64,000 nucleotides of DNA from Rhizobium sp. (GTDB lineage Bacteria; Pseudomonadota; Alphaproteobacteria; Rhizobiales; Rhizobiaceae). The notes under the pieces were generated by a model that saw nothing but the letters and a program-made list of their open reading frames with translations, was not told the origin of the DNA and did no database searches. Positions 62,664 to 64,000 of this stretch are shown piece after piece; the first letter of the stretch is position 1, and each line of letters opens with the position of its first letter. Both the position numbers and the translations under genes were made by a program. Location: the NCBI GenBank assembly GCA_027533385.1, contig JAPZUE010000034.1, positions 90,104 through 154,103 on the forward strand, read 5' to 3'.

Positions 62664-62866
62664 AAGTCTATCGTTTCCTCACCGGCCCGGATGATTCGAG
62701 CTTCTGCCACCGCGTGACCGACGCGCTCAACAAGGGCTGGGACCTGCACGGCTCGCCGAGCCACACGTTCAACGCCGCCGAAAACCGCATGTATTGCGGT
62801 CAGGCCGTGGTGAAAACGGTCCATGGCAAGGACTATGATCCCTCGATGAAGCTCGGCGAGCAGTGA
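62660..62866 (+). CDS. DUF1737 domain protein
   Basis: A 68-residue small protein of unknown function, MKVYRFLTGPDDSSFCHRV then ALNKGWDLHGSPSHTFNA, matching the DUF1737 family. It has no membrane segment. Its ATG overlaps the stop of the CoA-lyase gene (ATGA), so the two are coupled. Confidence 0.85.
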   Translation: MKVYRFLTGPDDSSFCHRVTDALNKGWDLHGSPSHTFNAAENRMYCGQAVVKTVHGKDYDPSMKLGEQ

Positions 62867-62877
62867 GCGTGCTCTCC

Positions 62878-63080
62878 CATCTCCCCCTTGGTGGGGGAGA
62901 AAGCGATTTCGATGAATTAGGCGAGCGCAAGCCGCCTAAACATCTGAAATCGCAAGAGGGGGGGTCTGTTCGTCGTGCCCGCAGCACTGATCCCCTCACC
63001 AGGAAAATCTGAAGTTTAGGCGGCTTGCGCGGACCTCAAGCCTTCGATTTTCCGTCCTCCCCCACATTGGGGGGAGGTGA
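62878..63080. repeat. Second intergenic inverted-repeat element
   Basis: A perfect 17-bp inverted pair, GCGCAAGCCGCCTAAAC at 62925-62941 and its complement at 63014-63030, lies between two C-run/G-run hairpins: TCTCCCCCTTGGTGGGGGAGA at the left and a CCTCCCCC / GGGGGGAGG one at the right. The hairpin arms share the CTCCCCC block with the element at 32869-33047, suggesting one family of mosaic repeats. Confidence 0.7.
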
Positions 63081-63263
63081 CACTGAACTGTCAAAAACCC
63101 CAAGCTTCGCCGCCGGTCGGGATCATCTCCCTCCGGGTCATCAATGCTTGTCTCGGACGAGGCGCCAGAAGCAACCTGTCTAAGTAGTTTATGTGGCTCC
63201 TTCCGGCGCCTCGTTCGGCGTCTATTCCCGCTGCATGCGTCTCTCTGGCAAGGCGGCGACGGT

Positions 63264-63282
63264 CCTCGGGTCAGGCCCGAGG
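63264..63282. repeat. Short palindrome of the rhizobial GGTCATCCTCGGG type
   Basis: CCTCGGG-TCAGG-CCCGAGG followed by ATGACCGGGC. Short palindromes with this core are common in intergenic DNA of Rhizobiales. Confidence 0.6.
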
Positions 63283-63830
63283 ATGACCGGGCGTAGGGTC
63301 CGGCTTCGACAGACGCCTCCCAAAGAAGTGTCTGCCAGAGCCTGGCCGGTGGCCCGGGAGGTTCCCGCCGGATGGTGCACCATTCCGACCGGGACCCTCG
63401 CCCGGGGGATGGTGCCTTGGTCATTTGCGACCGACCATCATCCCCGCCGTTTTCTCCGCCCCGCTGTCTGGATGTTCGCGACAGCGCGGGCGCCCTGTTT
63501 GTGTGCCTCTGAGGCACGTCCTTCCGATCAGGGTATCCAGGCTTTGGGGCATCCGACCCCATTGCCTTCGTCAAGCCCTTCGTCCGGAGGGAGACCGTTG
63601 CAGCGGGCCGGGAATTCAGGTCTGCGACAACCCTCCTTCCCGGCGCCGGCCCCGCCTCGCCTGACATCGCATCGTCAGGTGTATCCGAGGGCGGGACAGC
63701 GCTGATTCTAAGAGGGTGGAAAAGGGCGGGGATGAAAAAAAGATTTTTTGTTGATTTTGTTGGGGAATTTTTGGAATTCGTCCCCCTTTTTTCGGGAGGT
63801 GGGGCGAGTTCGCGGCTTGACGGATATCCC

Positions 63831-63868
63831 TCATCCTGAGGTGCCCTCGCAGAGCGAGGGATCGTGTC
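63831..63868. repeat. Hairpin repeat CCTCATCCTGAGG type
   Basis: CCTCATCCTGAGG is followed at once by a perfect CCCTCGC-AGA-GCGAGGG stem (63844-63860). This arrangement resembles dispersed repeats of Rhizobiales genomes. Confidence 0.6.
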
Positions 63869-64000
63869 CCGGCGAGTGGTGTAGCTGGGTGATAGCGAAG
63901 CCGCTCGCGAGCGCGCCCTCCAATGTGCTGTAGGGAGCGGGCGGCGTAGCGGTGGTCACCAGTGTTTTCCGGTAGGGTCGGGTTGCTTAGAGCCAACCTG

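Larger units (their letters stand above)
62867..64000. other. Gene-poor, repeat-rich terminal region
   Basis: After the DUF1737 gene I find no convincing coding sequence in this 1134-bp stretch. It contains an inverted-repeat element (62878-63080), a palindrome typical of rhizobial intergenic repeats (63264-63282), an AT-rich block near 63730-63790, and a further hairpin repeat (63831-63868). An open frame of 170 codons (63193-63705) is Arg/Pro/Ser-rich and looks non-coding. Confidence 0.55.

Noticed and set aside
63193..63705. A 170-codon open frame on the plus strand and a 223-codon frame on the minus strand over the same tract
   Set aside because: Both are Arg/Pro/Ser-rich without domains and lie across palindromic repeats; coding is unlikely.

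Overview
This window looks like a chromosomal segment from an alphaproteobacterium of the Rhizobiaceae (Rhizobium/Agrobacterium group). The signs are a GbpR-type regulator beside chvE-gguABC, an RpoH2-type sigma factor with an EcfG-type promoter, a thiCOSGE operon, small order-specific families (DUF2794, DUF2585, DUF1737), and high-GC codon use that leaves long empty reading frames opposite most genes. The content is mostly core and metabolic. I saw no rRNA, tRNA, CRISPR array, prophage or intact insertion sequence.

Layout. Positions 1-8.9 kb hold the N-terminal three quarters of an NAD-dependent glutamate dehydrogenase, a pyridoxal kinase, a beta-carbonic anhydrase, a lytic transglycosylase, asd, a GNAT acetyltransferase and a DUF2794 protein. 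Positions 9-20.8 kb form a sugar block: the regulator gbpR diverges from chvE-gguA-gguB-gguC, followed without a break by L-arabinonate/galactonate dehydratase, a sugar 1-dehydrogenase, alpha-ketoglutarate-semialdehyde dehydrogenase, dgoK and dgoA. Together they import monosaccharides and oxidise L-arabinose to 2-oxoglutarate and D-galactose to pyruvate plus glyceraldehyde 3-phosphate. Positions 21-32.8 kb hold a DUF1223 protein, acnA, the cytochrome c maturation genes ccmABCDG, a DUF2585 protein, a YciB/IspZ-type protein, ftsY, mtaB and dapF.

Positions 33-37.7 kb are a TPP-riboswitch-controlled thiamine synthesis operon (thiC-thiO-thiS-thiG-thiE). A second TPP riboswitch at 51.8 kb precedes the thiamine importer thiBPQ, and a thiamine pyrophosphokinase lies at 47.3 kb, so salvage and synthesis share one effector. 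Positions 39-44.4 kb are a translation and secretion cluster (ffh, chorismate mutase, rpsP, rimM, trmD, rplS) interrupted by an oppositely oriented TauE/SafE exporter gene. Positions 44.5-51.6 kb hold a DMT transporter, a MoxR ATPase, two overlapping small genes, thiN, an ABC-F ATPase, and an ABC transporter whose nucleotide-binding domain has lost all its catalytic motifs. Positions 55-62.9 kb hold an M48 lipoprotein protease, rpoH2, leuB, a serine dehydratase-like enzyme, leuD, a small membrane protein, a CitE-like lyase and a DUF1737 protein. The last 1.1 kb is repeat-rich and has no convincing gene.

The items most worth following are the catalytically dead ABC exporter, the role of GguC in filling a gap in the arabinose pathway, the structured leader or small RNA before ffh, and two large inverted-repeat elements.
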